Source: Caenimonas soli (lineage in GTDB: Bacteria; Pseudomonadota; Gammaproteobacteria; Burkholderiales; Burkholderiaceae_C). Taken from it: a stretch of DNA of 64,000 nt. Positions 22,994-33,154 of this stretch are shown here, one piece after another. The stretch lies in contig NZ_JABJVV010000004.1 of the NCBI RefSeq assembly GCF_013155545.1, forward strand, positions 62,001 to 126,000. Reading direction: 5' to 3'. The position numbers and the translations under genes are program-made. Each line of letters opens with the position of its first letter. Position 1 is the stretch's first letter. The notes below the pieces were generated by a model. That model saw only the letters and a list, made by a program, of their open reading frames with translations, did not search any database and had not been told where the DNA came from.

Positions 22994-25375
22994 ATGTTCC
23001 CAGAAGTCGCCGCGGGTTCCCCGCTCACCCAGAATCTCAATCCCGAACAGCAGGCCGCCGTCACGCTGCCCAATGAGCACGCGCTGATCCTGGCGGGCGC
23101 CGGCTCGGGCAAGACGCGCGTGCTCACCACCCGCATCGCCTGGCTGCTGTCCACCGGCCAGATCTCGCCCGGCGGCGTGATGGCGGTGACATTTACCAAC
23201 AAAGCCGCCAAGGAAATGATGACACGGCTGCAGGCCATGCTGCCGGTCAATGTGCGCGGCATGTGGATCGGCACCTTCCATGGCCTGTGCAACCGCTTCC
23301 TGCGGGCCCATTACAAGCTGGCCAACCTGCCGCAGAGTTTTCAGATCCTGGATACCCAGGACCAGCTTTCGGCGATCAAGCGTCTGATGAAGCAATTCAA
23401 CGTGGACGAGGAGCGCTTTCCGGCAAAGGAAACGCAGTGGTTCATCTCCGGCTGCAAGGAAGATGGCCTGCGTGCCAACATGGTCGAGGTGCGCAGCGAA
23501 GAAGATCGCAAGAAGATCGAAATCTACCAGCTCTACGAAGACCAGTGCCAGCGCGACGGCGTGGTCGATTTCGGGGAGCTGATGCTGCGCAGCTACGAAC
23601 TGCTGCGCGACAACGACCCGATCCGCGAGCACTACCAGCGGCGCTTCCGCCACATCCTGATCGACGAGTTCCAGGACACCAACAAGCTCCAGTACGCGTG
23701 GATCAAGATGCTGGCCGGGCCTGAGAGTTCGGTGTTTGCCGTCGGCGACGACGACCAGAGCATCTACGCCTTTCGCGGCGCGCGGGTGGGCAATATGGCC
23801 GACTTCGTGCGCGAGTTCGAGGTCAGGCACCAGATCAAGCTGGAGCAGAACTACCGCAGCCACAGCAACATCCTGGATTCGGCCAACGAACTGATCAGCC
23901 ACAACAAGACCCGGCTGGGCAAGAACCTGCGTACCGACCAGGGACCCGGCGAGCCCGTGCGCGTGTACGAGGCCCCGACCGACCTGGCCGAGGCGCAATG
24001 GATGGTCGAGGAGATGCGGCACCTGGTGCGCGGCGATGGTCCCGAGGGCGGCACCCCGCGCAACGAGATCGCCGTGCTCTATCGCAGCAATGCCCAGAGC
24101 CGGGTCATCGAAACCGCGCTGTTCAATGCCGCCGTTCCTTATCGCGTCTATGGCGGCCTGCGGTTCTTCGAGCGGGCGGAAATCAAGCATGCGTTGGCCT
24201 ACCTGCGCGTGCTCGAGAATCCGCATGACGACACCAGCTTCCTGCGCATCGTGAACTTCCCGCCGCGCGGCATCGGCGCGCGCAGCATCGAGCAGCTGCA
24301 GGACGCAGCGCGCGTTGCCGGCTGTTCGCTGCACGATGCCGTGAGCGCCACCACCGGCAAGGCCGGCGCCAACCTCACGTCTTTCGTCGCCAAGATCGAT
24401 GTGCTGCGCGAGCAGACGGTCAACCTCACGCTGCGCGAGATCATCGACCTGGTGTTGCAGGAGTCGGGCCTCATCCAGCACTACAAGAGCGAGCGCGAAG
24501 GCGCCGACCGGGTGGAGAACCTGGAGGAGCTGGTCAACGCGGCCGAGAGTTTCGTCACCCAGGAAGGGTTCGGGCGCGACGCCGTTGCCTTGCCGGTGGA
24601 CGAACTGGGCCCGGGAACGCTGCGCCAGTCGCCGGCCAGCCAGGGCCTGGATCCGAGCTTGCCCGAAGAAAATGAGCCGGCCCCCGATTACGTGCCGCCC
24701 GATGCCGAGACCGGCGAAACGCTGTCGCCGCTGGCCGCATTCCTAACCCACGCGGCGCTCGAGTCCGGGGACAACCAGGCCCAGGCCGGGCAGGACGCGA
24801 TCCAGCTCATGACCGTGCATTCGGCCAAGGGGCTGGAGTTCGACTGCGTCTTCATCAGCGGCCTGGAAGAGGGCTTGTTCCCCAGCGAGCGCTCGATGAC
24901 CGAGCACGAGGGCCTGGAAGAAGAGCGGCGCCTGATGTACGTGGCGATCACCCGCGCGCGCAAGCGCCTGTACCTGAGCTATTCGCAGACGCGGCTGCTG
25001 CACGGCCAGACGCGCTACAACATCCGTAGCCGGTTCTTCGACGAGCTGCCCGAAGGCGCGATGAAATGGCTCACGCCCAAGAACCAGAGCTTCGGCGGCT
25101 CCGCCTTCGGCTTTGGCGCCGGCTATGCCACCTCGCGTGGCGGCGGGGGCGGGGGTTTCAGCAAGGACACCTTTGCCAGCCCGCCGGTCCCCATGCAGAA
25201 GTCGCCTTCGCATGGCCTGCACGCGGGCATGAAGGTGTTCCACACCAAGTTCGGCGAGGGCAAGGTGGTGTCGCTGGAAGGGCAGGGCGACGATGCGCGC
25301 GCGCAGGTGAATTTCCCCCGGCATGGCATCAAATGGCTGGCCTTGTCGGTGGCCAAGCTGACCCCGGTGACCTGA
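22994..25375 (+). CDS. uvrD: UvrD/PcrA-type DNA helicase
   Basis: This is a superfamily 1A 3'-5' helicase used in nucleotide excision and mismatch repair. The 793-residue protein has motif Ia/I as QQAAVTLP and GAGSGKT (residues 35-41), motif II DEFQDT near 223, GDDDQSIYAFRGA near 248, and VHSAKGLEFDCVF and YVAITRARKRLYLSY near 610-655. The C-terminal end (FHTKFGEGKVVSLEG) is the Tudor-like fold seen in PcrA/UvrD. Size and motif order are complete. It is divergent from the CxxC secreted protein, and the IclR gene follows after one base. Confidence 0.95.
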   Translation: MFPEVAAGSPLTQNLNPEQQAAVTLPNEHALILAGAGSGKTRVLTTRIAWLLSTGQISPGGVMAVTFTNKAAKEMMTRLQAMLPVNVRGMWIGTFHGLCNRFLRAHYKLANLPQSFQILDTQDQLSAIKRLMKQFNVDEERFPAKETQWFISGCKEDGLRANMVEVRSEEDRKKIEIYQLYEDQCQRDGVVDFGELMLRSYELLRDNDPIREHYQRRFRHILIDEFQDTNKLQYAWIKMLAGPESSVFAVGDDDQSIYAFRGARVGNMADFVREFEVRHQIKLEQNYRSHSNILDSANELISHNKTRLGKNLRTDQGPGEPVRVYEAPTDLAEAQWMVEEMRHLVRGDGPEGGTPRNEIAVLYRSNAQSRVIETALFNAAVPYRVYGGLRFFERAEIKHALAYLRVLENPHDDTSFLRIVNFPPRGIGARSIEQLQDAARVAGCSLHDAVSATTGKAGANLTSFVAKIDVLREQTVNLTLREIIDLVLQESGLIQHYKSEREGADRVENLEELVNAAESFVTQEGFGRDAVALPVDELGPGTLRQSPASQGLDPSLPEENEPAPDYVPPDAETGETLSPLAAFLTHAALESGDNQAQAGQDAIQLMTVHSAKGLEFDCVFISGLEEGLFPSERSMTEHEGLEEERRLMYVAITRARKRLYLSYSQTRLLHGQTRYNIRSRFFDELPEGAMKWLTPKNQSFGGSAFGFGAGYATSRGGGGGGFSKDTFASPPVPMQKSPSHGLHAGMKVFHTKFGEGKVVSLEGQGDDARAQVNFPRHGIKWLALSVAKLTPVT

Positions 25376-25376
25376 C

Positions 25377-26174
25377 ATGGCCGACGAGCGCCCGCCGAAA
25401 CGCCCGGTCAACGCCAAGGCCGACCGCCACTTCGTCACGGCGCTCGCGCGCGGCCTCGACGTGCTGAGCGCCTTCCGCTCGCGCGATCGCATGCTGGGCA
25501 ACCAGGAACTGGCGCGCCGCAGCGGCCTGCCCAAGTCCACCATCTCGCGCCTCACCTACACCCTGACCAAGCATGGCTACCTGGAGCATGCCGACGACGG
25601 CAGCGGCAACACCGGATACCGCCTGGGCAGTGCCGTGCTGGCGCTCGGCAGCGCGATGCTTGCGCGCATGGACATGCGCGAGGTCGCGCGCCCCTTGATG
25701 CAGGAACTGGCGGACCATTCGCATGCAATGGTGTCGCTGGGCCTGCGCGACAGGCTCAGCATGATCTACGTGGAGAACTGCCGCAGCGAGTCCGCGCTGA
25801 CCTTGAGCCTGGACGTCGGCTCGCGCATCCCCCTGGCTACCACCGCGATGGGCCGCGCCTACCTGGCTGTGTGCGGCGAGGCCGAGCGCAACGAGTTGAT
25901 GGAGCGCATCCGCGAACTGGACGCCGTGGCCTGGCCCGGTATCCGCGATGGCCTGGAGCGCGCCCAGGACGAGTATCGCGAGCTGGGCTGCTGCACTTCT
26001 TTCGGCGAATGGCAGAAGGATGTGAACGCCATCGCCATCGCGTTCCAACCGCCGGGCGGCCGTTCGGTCATGGCCATCAACTGCGGCGGACCGGGCATCA
26101 ACCTCTCGCCGGAATTCCTGCTGGCTGAAGTGCGCCCGCGGTTGCTGGAATTGGCGACGCGGCTGGCCCGATGA
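25377..26174 (+). CDS. IclR-family transcriptional regulator
   Basis: The 265-residue protein has an N-terminal winged helix (NQELARRSGLPKSTISRLTY near residue 41) and a C-terminal IclR ligand domain ending with the typical GPGINLSPE region. IclR proteins control aromatic or short-chain acid catabolism, but no obvious target operon is adjacent. The start lies one base after the uvrD stop, and the gene overlaps the next ORF as ATGA, so the three genes may share a transcript. Confidence 0.9.
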   Translation: MADERPPKRPVNAKADRHFVTALARGLDVLSAFRSRDRMLGNQELARRSGLPKSTISRLTYTLTKHGYLEHADDGSGNTGYRLGSAVLALGSAMLARMDMREVARPLMQELADHSHAMVSLGLRDRLSMIYVENCRSESALTLSLDVGSRIPLATTAMGRAYLAVCGEAERNELMERIRELDAVAWPGIRDGLERAQDEYRELGCCTSFGEWQKDVNAIAIAFQPPGGRSVMAINCGGPGINLSPEFLLAEVRPRLLELATRLAR

Positions 26175-27598
26175 AAAGAACCCAGTCCATCTCGAGCGAA
26201 CAACTCTGGACTGGCTCGTTCTTGCTCGCTTGCTCAGCGCTGCTGCTCGTACTGCACGCGACGCATCTCCTCGACAGCGATGAGGGGCTCATTCTTCACG
26301 GCGCCTGGAGCATCCTGAACGGACGCACGCTGTACACGGACTTCTTCGAGTTCGTCGCGCCAGGAAGTTTTTACCTCATAGCTGCCGCGTGGAAATTGTT
26401 TGGTGCGCACTACTGGATTGCCAAGTCGATCGGGATACTGGCGATCTCCGGTGCAGCCATCGGCGTCTGGCGGATCAGTCAACTCGTGCTTGCTGAACGG
26501 CAGGTGGCCGCTCCGCGGTGGGCGATGCTCTTCGGGCCCTTCGTCTTCTGCCTGTTTTCGGGCTACTGGCCCTCCATCAATCACAACACGTTCAATGTTG
26601 TCCTGGTGGTATGGAGCACGTTTTTCGTCATCCGCAGCATTCTGCGAAGGAATACGGTTGACGCGGTCATTGGTGGTTTCATCTGCGGCGTCGCCGTGTG
26701 GTTCCTGCAGCATCGCGGCGCAGTTGTGGGGGCGACCTCCGTGTTGTTGCTGGGCCTCTTCCACGGCGGCGATGGCGGTCTGGCGAGGTGGAAGAACTCT
26801 GCCGCCTTCCTGATCGCCTTCCTGGTTCCGGTCGGGGGGATGCTGCTCTGTTGGCCTGCATCCCTCCTGGTCGAGAACCTCATTTATTTCCCCGCGAATC
26901 ACTATCTGGAAGTGAATCGGGTCGATTTCTCTGTGTTTGTGCTGGTGGCTACCCTCATTGTTTCGGCGGCTTGGCTTCTGCGTCATGGCTCCAGTCGCGT
27001 GGTGTGGTTCTTGATGTCGCTGCAAGTCATCTTGTTCGCGACTGCGCTGCAACGCCCCGATCTCAGCCACATCACGCTGACCCTGTTTCCGTTGCTGGCG
27101 CTCTTTCCGCTGTTGGTGAGCGCAGCCCCTGTTGGATCGCGAACTTCGAGATTCTTTCTGATATGGATAGCGGCGGGTCTCCTGTTGCTGAATCTTCAGG
27201 TTCCGGTCGTGGTCGCCACCAGATTTTCGACGCCGCTCTTTGAGGAATCGCAACACCCCGCCCTGCGGTACGTGCGGGAAAACTGCGGGGCGTCGCCGTA
27301 CATCTATGCGGGTCCCTTTGCGCCGGGGTACTACTTTGAGACGGGAAAGCTGAATCCAACGCGCCACTCTTTTCTGTTGAGCAACATGAGCACGAACACT
27401 CACTTTGCAGAGGCCCTGAGGGACATCGAGGTGCGCCGTCCGCAATGCATGGTGACCAACTATTCCTCAGTGGACAAGTTCAAGTACGACAGGAAAAACG
27501 TCGTCGATGAATATATCCGCAGCAACTATGAGGTGGCTTATGAGGCCGGCCGTCTTCAGGTATGGGTGGCGCGAAGCAAGACCGGCAACTTGCCATAG
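26171..27598 (+). CDS. GT-C-like polytopic membrane protein
   Basis: The 475-residue protein has about 10-11 hydrophobic spans. After span 1 comes the loop LLDSDEGLILHGAWSILNG, with acidic residues as in GT-C glycosyltransferases (ArnT/PMT type), which use lipid-linked sugars at the periplasmic face. The C-terminal ~110 residues form a soluble domain with VRENCGASPYIYAGPFAPGY. It starts inside the IclR stop (ATGA). Its 3' end runs 43 bp into the convergent RND permease gene. The acceptor and sugar are unknown. Confidence 0.75.
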   Translation: MKRTQSISSEQLWTGSFLLACSALLLVLHATHLLDSDEGLILHGAWSILNGRTLYTDFFEFVAPGSFYLIAAAWKLFGAHYWIAKSIGILAISGAAIGVWRISQLVLAERQVAAPRWAMLFGPFVFCLFSGYWPSINHNTFNVVLVVWSTFFVIRSILRRNTVDAVIGGFICGVAVWFLQHRGAVVGATSVLLLGLFHGGDGGLARWKNSAAFLIAFLVPVGGMLLCWPASLLVENLIYFPANHYLEVNRVDFSVFVLVATLIVSAAWLLRHGSSRVVWFLMSLQVILFATALQRPDLSHITLTLFPLLALFPLLVSAAPVGSRTSRFFLIWIAAGLLLLNLQVPVVVATRFSTPLFEESQHPALRYVRENCGASPYIYAGPFAPGYYFETGKLNPTRHSFLLSNMSTNTHFAEALRDIEVRRPQCMVTNYSSVDKFKYDRKNVVDEYIRSNYEVAYEAGRLQVWVARSKTGNLP

Positions 27599-30500
27599 CG
27601 CACCATCCGGCGCAGCGCGCGCTGCGCGTCGTCGATGTAAGTGAACACCGCCGGTACCACCAGCAAGCTCAGCAAAGTCGAGGTCACCAGCCCGCCCAGT
27701 ACGGCAATCGCCATCGGCGCGCGGAAGCTCGGGTCGGCGCCCAGGCCCAGCGCCAGTGGCAGCATGCCCGCGCCCATGGCAATGGTGGTCATCACGATCG
27801 GACGGCTGCGCTTGTGGCAGGCATCGACCAGCGCATCAAGGCGGCTCATGCCCTGGCGCCGGGCGACGATCGCATATTCGACGAGCAGGATGGAGTTCTT
27901 GGTCACCACTCCCATCAACATGATCAAGCCGATCATCGAGGGCATGGACATGGCGCTGTTCGTCACCAGCAAGCCGACAAAGGCGCCTCCGATGGACAGG
28001 GGCAAGGCCGCGAGGATGGTGATCGGCTGCATGAAGTCCTTGAACAGCAGGACCAGCACACCCCAGATGCACAGCACGCCCACCGCCATTGCAATGCCGA
28101 AGCTGACAAACAGCGCTTCCATTTCCTGTGTGTCCCCCAGTTCCACGACCTTCACTCCTGGCGGAAGCAGGCGCAGTCCCGGCAGGGCCAGGGCTTCCTC
28201 GTGCAGTTCGCCCAGGTCGCGTGAACCCAGCTCGACGTCGAGTGTCACGTTGCGCCGGCGGTCCAGGCGCGCGATTTGGGCCGGCCCGCTATCCATGCTC
28301 AGTCGTGCCACGTTCGCCAACAGCACAGGACCGTCCTTGCCCGGCACCGTCAGGCGCCCCAACGCGGCCAGGTCGGCGCGCACCGCATCGGGCAACTTCA
28401 CGCGTACCGGGACCTGGCGCTCGCTCAGGTTGAGTTTCGACAGGCCGGTGCTGTAGTCGCCGGCGGTAGCCACGCGCACGGTCTCGGCGATGCTGGCCGC
28501 CGTCACGCCCAGATCCGCGGCGCGGGCGAAGTCGGGTCGCACGATGATCTCGGGGCGCGCCAGGCCGGCGCTCGACGAGACGCCGCCGATCCCCTTGAGC
28601 GTGCGCAGTTCGCGCTCGGCGCGCTGCGCCGCGCTCGCCAGCAGCGCCGGATCATCACCCTGCAGCACGATTTGCATCTTCACACCGTTGTCCTGGGCGC
28701 CAACGCCGAAGCGTGCACCCGGCAACTCAGCCAACCGTTTCCGGATCTGGGCCTCCACCTCGCGGATCGAGGTCTCGCGCTCGGTACGGTGAGCCAAAGT
28801 CATGGTCAGCACGGCGCGCCGGGCTTCGGCCGCCGTGCCGGGCGCGAAGGCGTCGCCGGTGGACCCGCCGCCCACCGAGCTGAACACGGATTTCACCTCA
28901 GGAACGTCCTCGGCCGCCAGACGCGCGCGCTCGGCCATCTGGTGCGTTTCCGCCAGCGTGCTGCCGGGAGGCAACTCGATGTTTACCAGGGTCTGGGCCC
29001 GGTCGCCCGCAGGCACGAAACCGGTCGGCAGCAACATCACCAGGCTGACCGAGCCGACGAAGAACAGGCCCGCAGCCGTGGCCGTGATGCCGCGATGGTG
29101 CAGGCACCAGCGCATGGCCCGCATGTACCAGCGCATGAGCCGGCCGTCCTGTTCTTCCTCGTGGACGCCGCCCTTGAGCAGGTAGGCCGCCATCACGGGC
29201 GTCAGGAAACGCGCTACCACCAGCGACGCCATGATCGCGACCACGGCCGTCCAGCCGAATTGCTTGAAGAACTTGCCCGGGATTCCGCCCATGAAGGCGG
29301 TGGGCAGGAATACCGCCACCAGGGCAAAGGTCGTTGCGATCACCGCCAGGCCGATCTCGTCGGCAGCTTCCATGGCGGCCTGCATCGGAGTCTTGCCCAT
29401 CTTCAGATGGCGGGAAATGTTTTCCACTTCCACGATGGCGTCATCCACCAGGATGCCGACCACCAGTGCCAGAGCCAGCAAGGTCACCGTGTTCAGCGTG
29501 AAGCCGAAGGCGGCCATGCCCAGGAACGCGGGGATCGCGGACAGCGGCAGGGCTGCGGCCGCGACCAGGGTCGCGCGCCAGTCGCGCAGGAACCACCACA
29601 CCACCAGGATCGCCAGTATCGCGCCCTCGTAGAGCAGGTGCATGGAGCCGTCGAAGTTCTCCTGCACCGGCACGGAGTTGTCCACCACCTGCTTCAGGCT
29701 CAGCTGCGGGTAATCGGCCGACAACTTGGCCAGAGCGGTGCGCACACCGTCTGCGACAGCGAGTTCGCTGGCGCCCTTGGAGCGGAATACCTCCACGCCG
29801 ACCACGCGCCGTCCGTCCTGCAATGCCAGGCTGCGCTGCTCGGCCACGGTGTCGGCCAGGCGTGCCACCTGGTCCAGGCGGATCTTGCGGCCATCGGCCA
29901 GCGGCAGTTCCAGCGCCGCCAGTTCGTCCGCGGTCCCGACGGTGGCGATGGTGCGCACGCTCTGCTCGGCGCCGCCGACGTCGCCGCGGCCGCCCGGGGC
30001 TTCCTGTTGCACGAGCTTGAGCCGCCGCGACACGTCGATGGCGGAGACATTCAGTGCGGCCATCTTCATCGCGTCCAGTTCCACCCGCACCTCGCGAGTC
30101 ACCCCGCCGACGCGGCGCACCGCGCCGACACCGGGTACCGAGAGCAGGGCCTTGGTCATCTTGTTGTCGACGAACCAGGACACCTCCTGTTCGTCCAGTG
30201 TGTCGGACGAGGCGGAGAGCACCTGCACCACGCGGCCGGCCGTGCTGGCCTTGCTGATGACGGGCTCTTTCAAGTCGCCCGGCAGGTCGGACCGCACGCG
30301 GTTGACGGCATCGCGCACTTCGGTCACGGCGTCGGAGGCGTTCTTCTCGATGATGAACTCCACGGTCATCGACACTTCGCCGTCCAGCACCCTGGTGTGG
30401 ATGTGCTTGATGCCCTGCACGCTGGCGATAGAGTCCTCGATCTTGCGCGCCACCTCGGTTTCCAGCTGGGCCGGCGCGGCGCCGTCCAGCGTGGCATTGA

Positions 30501-30639
30501 CCGTCACCACCGGCAATTCGACGTCGGGGAACTCCTGCACCTGGTTCGCCTTGAAGCCCCACAGGCCGGCCAGCGTGAGCAGGCCGAAGAGCAGGATCAC
30601 CACTACAGGGTTGCGGATTGCATAGGCTGAGAAGTTCAT
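27556..30639 (-). CDS. RND efflux permease (AcrB/MexB type)
   Basis: The 1027-residue protein is the inner-membrane proton-driven pump of a tripartite exporter. The proton relay is intact: VGILVDDAIVEVENISRH in TM4 (Asp-Asp) and GVVTKNSILLVEYA in TM10 (Lys). It begins NFSAYAIRNPVVVILLFG like the HAE1 family and has two large periplasmic loops. The start overlaps the adaptor stop as ATGA; adaptor, permease and outer membrane channel form one operon. The last 43 bp overlap the convergent GT-C gene. Substrates cannot be predicted. Confidence 0.93.
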   Translation of the reverse strand: MNFSAYAIRNPVVVILLFGLLTLAGLWGFKANQVQEFPDVELPVVTVNATLDGAAPAQLETEVARKIEDSIASVQGIKHIHTRVLDGEVSMTVEFIIEKNASDAVTEVRDAVNRVRSDLPGDLKEPVISKASTAGRVVQVLSASSDTLDEQEVSWFVDNKMTKALLSVPGVGAVRRVGGVTREVRVELDAMKMAALNVSAIDVSRRLKLVQQEAPGGRGDVGGAEQSVRTIATVGTADELAALELPLADGRKIRLDQVARLADTVAEQRSLALQDGRRVVGVEVFRSKGASELAVADGVRTALAKLSADYPQLSLKQVVDNSVPVQENFDGSMHLLYEGAILAILVVWWFLRDWRATLVAAAALPLSAIPAFLGMAAFGFTLNTVTLLALALVVGILVDDAIVEVENISRHLKMGKTPMQAAMEAADEIGLAVIATTFALVAVFLPTAFMGGIPGKFFKQFGWTAVVAIMASLVVARFLTPVMAAYLLKGGVHEEEQDGRLMRWYMRAMRWCLHHRGITATAAGLFFVGSVSLVMLLPTGFVPAGDRAQTLVNIELPPGSTLAETHQMAERARLAAEDVPEVKSVFSSVGGGSTGDAFAPGTAAEARRAVLTMTLAHRTERETSIREVEAQIRKRLAELPGARFGVGAQDNGVKMQIVLQGDDPALLASAAQRAERELRTLKGIGGVSSSAGLARPEIIVRPDFARAADLGVTAASIAETVRVATAGDYSTGLSKLNLSERQVPVRVKLPDAVRADLAALGRLTVPGKDGPVLLANVARLSMDSGPAQIARLDRRRNVTLDVELGSRDLGELHEEALALPGLRLLPPGVKVVELGDTQEMEALFVSFGIAMAVGVLCIWGVLVLLFKDFMQPITILAALPLSIGGAFVGLLVTNSAMSMPSMIGLIMLMGVVTKNSILLVEYAIVARRQGMSRLDALVDACHKRSRPIVMTTIAMGAGMLPLALGLGADPSFRAPMAIAVLGGLVTSTLLSLLVVPAVFTYIDDAQRALRRMVRYGKLPVLLRATHT

Positions 30640-31736
30640 TGGCCCACCACCTTCACAAAGTCACCGTCGTTGAGAAAGCCCGCGCCGCTGGCGACGAACT
30701 GGGTGTCGGCGCCGATGCCGTCCAGCACCTCGATGCTGTCGCGCAGTTGGCGGCCGGTGCGCACTTTGACCTGGCTGACGTGATCTGCGCCCTGCAGCTT
30801 GAACACGTAGCTGAAGCCGTCGCGCATCACTACCGCCTGCTGCGGCACGGTGATGGCGCTGGAGCTGCCCAGGGCGAACTCGCCGCGGGCGAACATGCCG
30901 GCTTTCAGCGCGTGCGAAGGCGGCAGGTCCACGTAAACGAGCGCGGTGCGCGTGCGCGCATCCACGGTGGGCGCCACCTGCCGCACGCGGGCCGGCAGGC
31001 TGCTGCCATCGGCGCCATGAACCGTCACGGCCGATCCCGGCTTCATGCGTACGGCTTCTTCGGGCGTGACTTCCGCGCGCCATTCCAGGCGGCCACCGCG
31101 GATCAGGCGGAACAACTCCTGCCCGGCCGGCACCACGGCGCCGGCGGTCGCGCTGCGCGCGGAAATGACGCCGTTGTCCGGGGCCAGTACCTGGGTCTTG
31201 GCCAGGCGCAGCTGCTGGGCCCGGGCGGCCGAGCGCTGCGCTTCCAGCCGCGCCAGTGCCGTCTGCTCGGCGGTCAGGTACTGGTTGATCTGCTGTGCGC
31301 TCAGTGCGCCGCTGGCGGCCAGCGCCCGCGCGCGTTCGGCGTTCGCCGCGGCGTCGGCCACCTGGGCCTTCGCCTCGGCGACGCCGGCCTCCAGCTGCGC
31401 CAGTTCGGCCTGCACGGTTTCGGGTGCGAAGGTGGCGAGCACCTGGCCGCGCTTGACTTCGTCACCGACGTTCACGTGCACTGCCGCCAAGCGCAGGCCG
31501 TTGGCTTCCGAGCCGACGCTCGCCTCCTGCCAGGCAGTCACTGTCCCGTTGGCATCGAGCTGCCGGGGCAGGTCCTGACGCTGCGGTTGCGCCAGGCGGA
31601 CTGTGAGCGCGGGAGCGGCTGTGGCCGGGCTGGGTTCGACCCCGGCTTCCGCTCGGAGCACGAGCAGGGCCGTGGCAACCAGGCTGAGCACGACGGTGCC
31701 AGTCCAGATCATCGTCATGGTGTAGGGCGAGTTCAT
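30636..31736 (-). CDS. RND efflux periplasmic adaptor (HlyD/AcrA family)
   Basis: The 366-residue protein starts at ATG 31734-31736; a longer in-frame reading into the channel gene is not real. It has an N-terminal membrane anchor (residues 7-27) without a lipobox, a lipoyl half-motif (NVGDEVKRGQVLATFAPE, ~91), a coiled-coil hairpin (residues ~105-175), a second lipoyl half (LAPDNGVISARSATAGAVV) and a beta-barrel/MP domain. It links the permease to the outer membrane channel encoded upstream. Confidence 0.92.
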   Translation of the reverse strand: MNSPYTMTMIWTGTVVLSLVATALLVLRAEAGVEPSPATAAPALTVRLAQPQRQDLPRQLDANGTVTAWQEASVGSEANGLRLAAVHVNVGDEVKRGQVLATFAPETVQAELAQLEAGVAEAKAQVADAAANAERARALAASGALSAQQINQYLTAEQTALARLEAQRSAARAQQLRLAKTQVLAPDNGVISARSATAGAVVPAGQELFRLIRGGRLEWRAEVTPEEAVRMKPGSAVTVHGADGSSLPARVRQVAPTVDARTRTALVYVDLPPSHALKAGMFARGEFALGSSSAITVPQQAVVMRDGFSYVFKLQGADHVSQVKVRTGRQLRDSIEVLDGIGADTQFVASGAGFLNDGDFVKVVGQ

Positions 31737-31768
31737 AAGGCTTCTCCGTGGGGTTGAAGGTGAGGAAT

Positions 31769-33154
31769 TCATGCGGTCGGCTCCCAGCCGCCGCCCAATG
31801 CGCGGTACAGCGCGATCCAGGCCGCAATGCGCTCTTGCTGCAGGTCGATCAGCGCGGTCTGCGCCTGCACATCGCTGCGGCGAGCGTCCTCCAGCTCGAA
31901 CAGGCTTGCCAGGCCGCCGCGGTACCGCGCGTCGGCGGCCTGGAGCGAAATGCGAAACCCTCCGGCGGCGGCGCGTGCGTCCTCGGCCCGCTCGGCGGCG
32001 CTGCGCAAGCTGACGAGCGCTTCTTCGACCTCGCGCACGGCGGTGCGCAACTTGGCGCGGTAAGCGGCGCCGGCCTCTTCGTAGCGTGCCTCCGCGGCCT
32101 TCGTGTTGGCCCGGCGCTGGCCTCCGTCGAAGATGGGCAGTACCAGCGAGATGGGGCCGAAGCTCCAGATGGAACCGCTCGTGCTGCCCATCGCGCTTTC
32201 GGCGCGCATCCCGCCGAAGTTGCCCTGCAGCATCAGGCGCGGCCAGCTTTGCGCTTTCGATTGCGTCCATTCCGCGCCCGCGGCCACCAGATCGCGCTCC
32301 GCGCCGTAGAGGTCCGGGCGTTGCGCCAGCGCGCGTGCCGGCACACTGTCCACGGCGAACTGTGCCGGGCTTGGCAGGCGCGCCGTGGAGGCCGCCAACT
32401 CGGCGCGCAAGGAAGCTTCGTCGGAGGCGGTCAAGGCCACCAGCGCCTTCACCAGCGAAGCGCACTGGGCCCGCTGGGCGGTGGCGCCGGCGCGTCCCTG
32501 GGCTGCGCTGGCCCGGGCCAGCGCAGCGCTGCCGGGCGATTGCAGGCCGTGCTGCGCGCTCAGGCCAGTCAGGCGCGAGGTCTCCTCCCGCGAGGCCACG
32601 TCGATTTCGGTTTGCACCAAGCGCGCCTCGCAGGCGCGCAGCCCCACGTAGCTGGTCGCCACTTCCGCGGCCACGGCCACGCGCGCCTCATGCCAGCCGG
32701 CTTGCGCGGCTTCCAGGCGCGCCTGGGCAGCCCGGGCTCCGGCTCGGCCGCCGCCAAACAGGTCGATTTCCCAGGCCATCTGCAGGCCGTGGGACGTGCT
32801 GGTTGCCAACGGCTGACCCAGTTCGGTGCGGCCGCGCGAAGCAGAGATGCTGCCGTCGAGCGATGGCAGCAGGGCCGCGCCGGCTTTCGTGCGGTTGGCC
32901 TGCGCCTGGGCGATCCGCGATGTGGCCGAGGCCAGATTGGGGCTGGCGCCTTGCGCGGCGTCGATCAGCCGGCTGAGCAGCGGATCGTCGAACTGGCTCC
33001 ACCACTGGTTCAGAACAGCGATCTCGCCGCCATGCGGCAGCGGTTCGTGCCAGGCGGCGGGCAAGCGGGCGTCGGCGGCCGGCGTCGCGGCGAGCGCGGG
33101 CAGCGCGACCGACGCGCTGATCAGCAAGGAAAGGATGCAAGGCAATGGTTTCAT
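31769..33154 (-). CDS. Outer membrane efflux channel (TolC/OprM/NodT family)
   Basis: The 461-residue protein has a signal peptide ending near ALPALAA and no lipobox Cys, then two OEP repeats with long helices (RLIDAAQGASPNLASATSRI; RYRGGLASLFELEDARRSD). The tract WWSQFDDPLLSRLI is characteristic of the NodT subgroup. It is the channel of the RND exporter encoded by the next two genes. Its start overlaps the upstream small gene stop as ATGA. Confidence 0.92.
   Translation of the reverse strand: MKPLPCILSLLISASVALPALAATPAADARLPAAWHEPLPHGGEIAVLNQWWSQFDDPLLSRLIDAAQGASPNLASATSRIAQAQANRTKAGAALLPSLDGSISASRGRTELGQPLATSTSHGLQMAWEIDLFGGGRAGARAAQARLEAAQAGWHEARVAVAAEVATSYVGLRACEARLVQTEIDVASREETSRLTGLSAQHGLQSPGSAALARASAAQGRAGATAQRAQCASLVKALVALTASDEASLRAELAASTARLPSPAQFAVDSVPARALAQRPDLYGAERDLVAAGAEWTQSKAQSWPRLMLQGNFGGMRAESAMGSTSGSIWSFGPISLVLPIFDGGQRRANTKAAEARYEEAGAAYRAKLRTAVREVEEALVSLRSAAERAEDARAAAGGFRISLQAADARYRGGLASLFELEDARRSDVQAQTALIDLQQERIAAWIALYRALGGGWEPTA

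Noticed and set aside
28276..30630. Plus-strand ORF of 784 codons opposite the RND permease gene
   Set aside because: The permease frame has intact functional motifs. The antisense product is Arg/Gln/His-rich with no recognisable fold.
30636..32465. Adaptor gene extended to a 609-residue reading
   Set aside because: The extra N-terminal part lies antiparallel in frame with nothing and overlaps the OMF gene on the same strand. The lipoyl adaptor begins at 31736.
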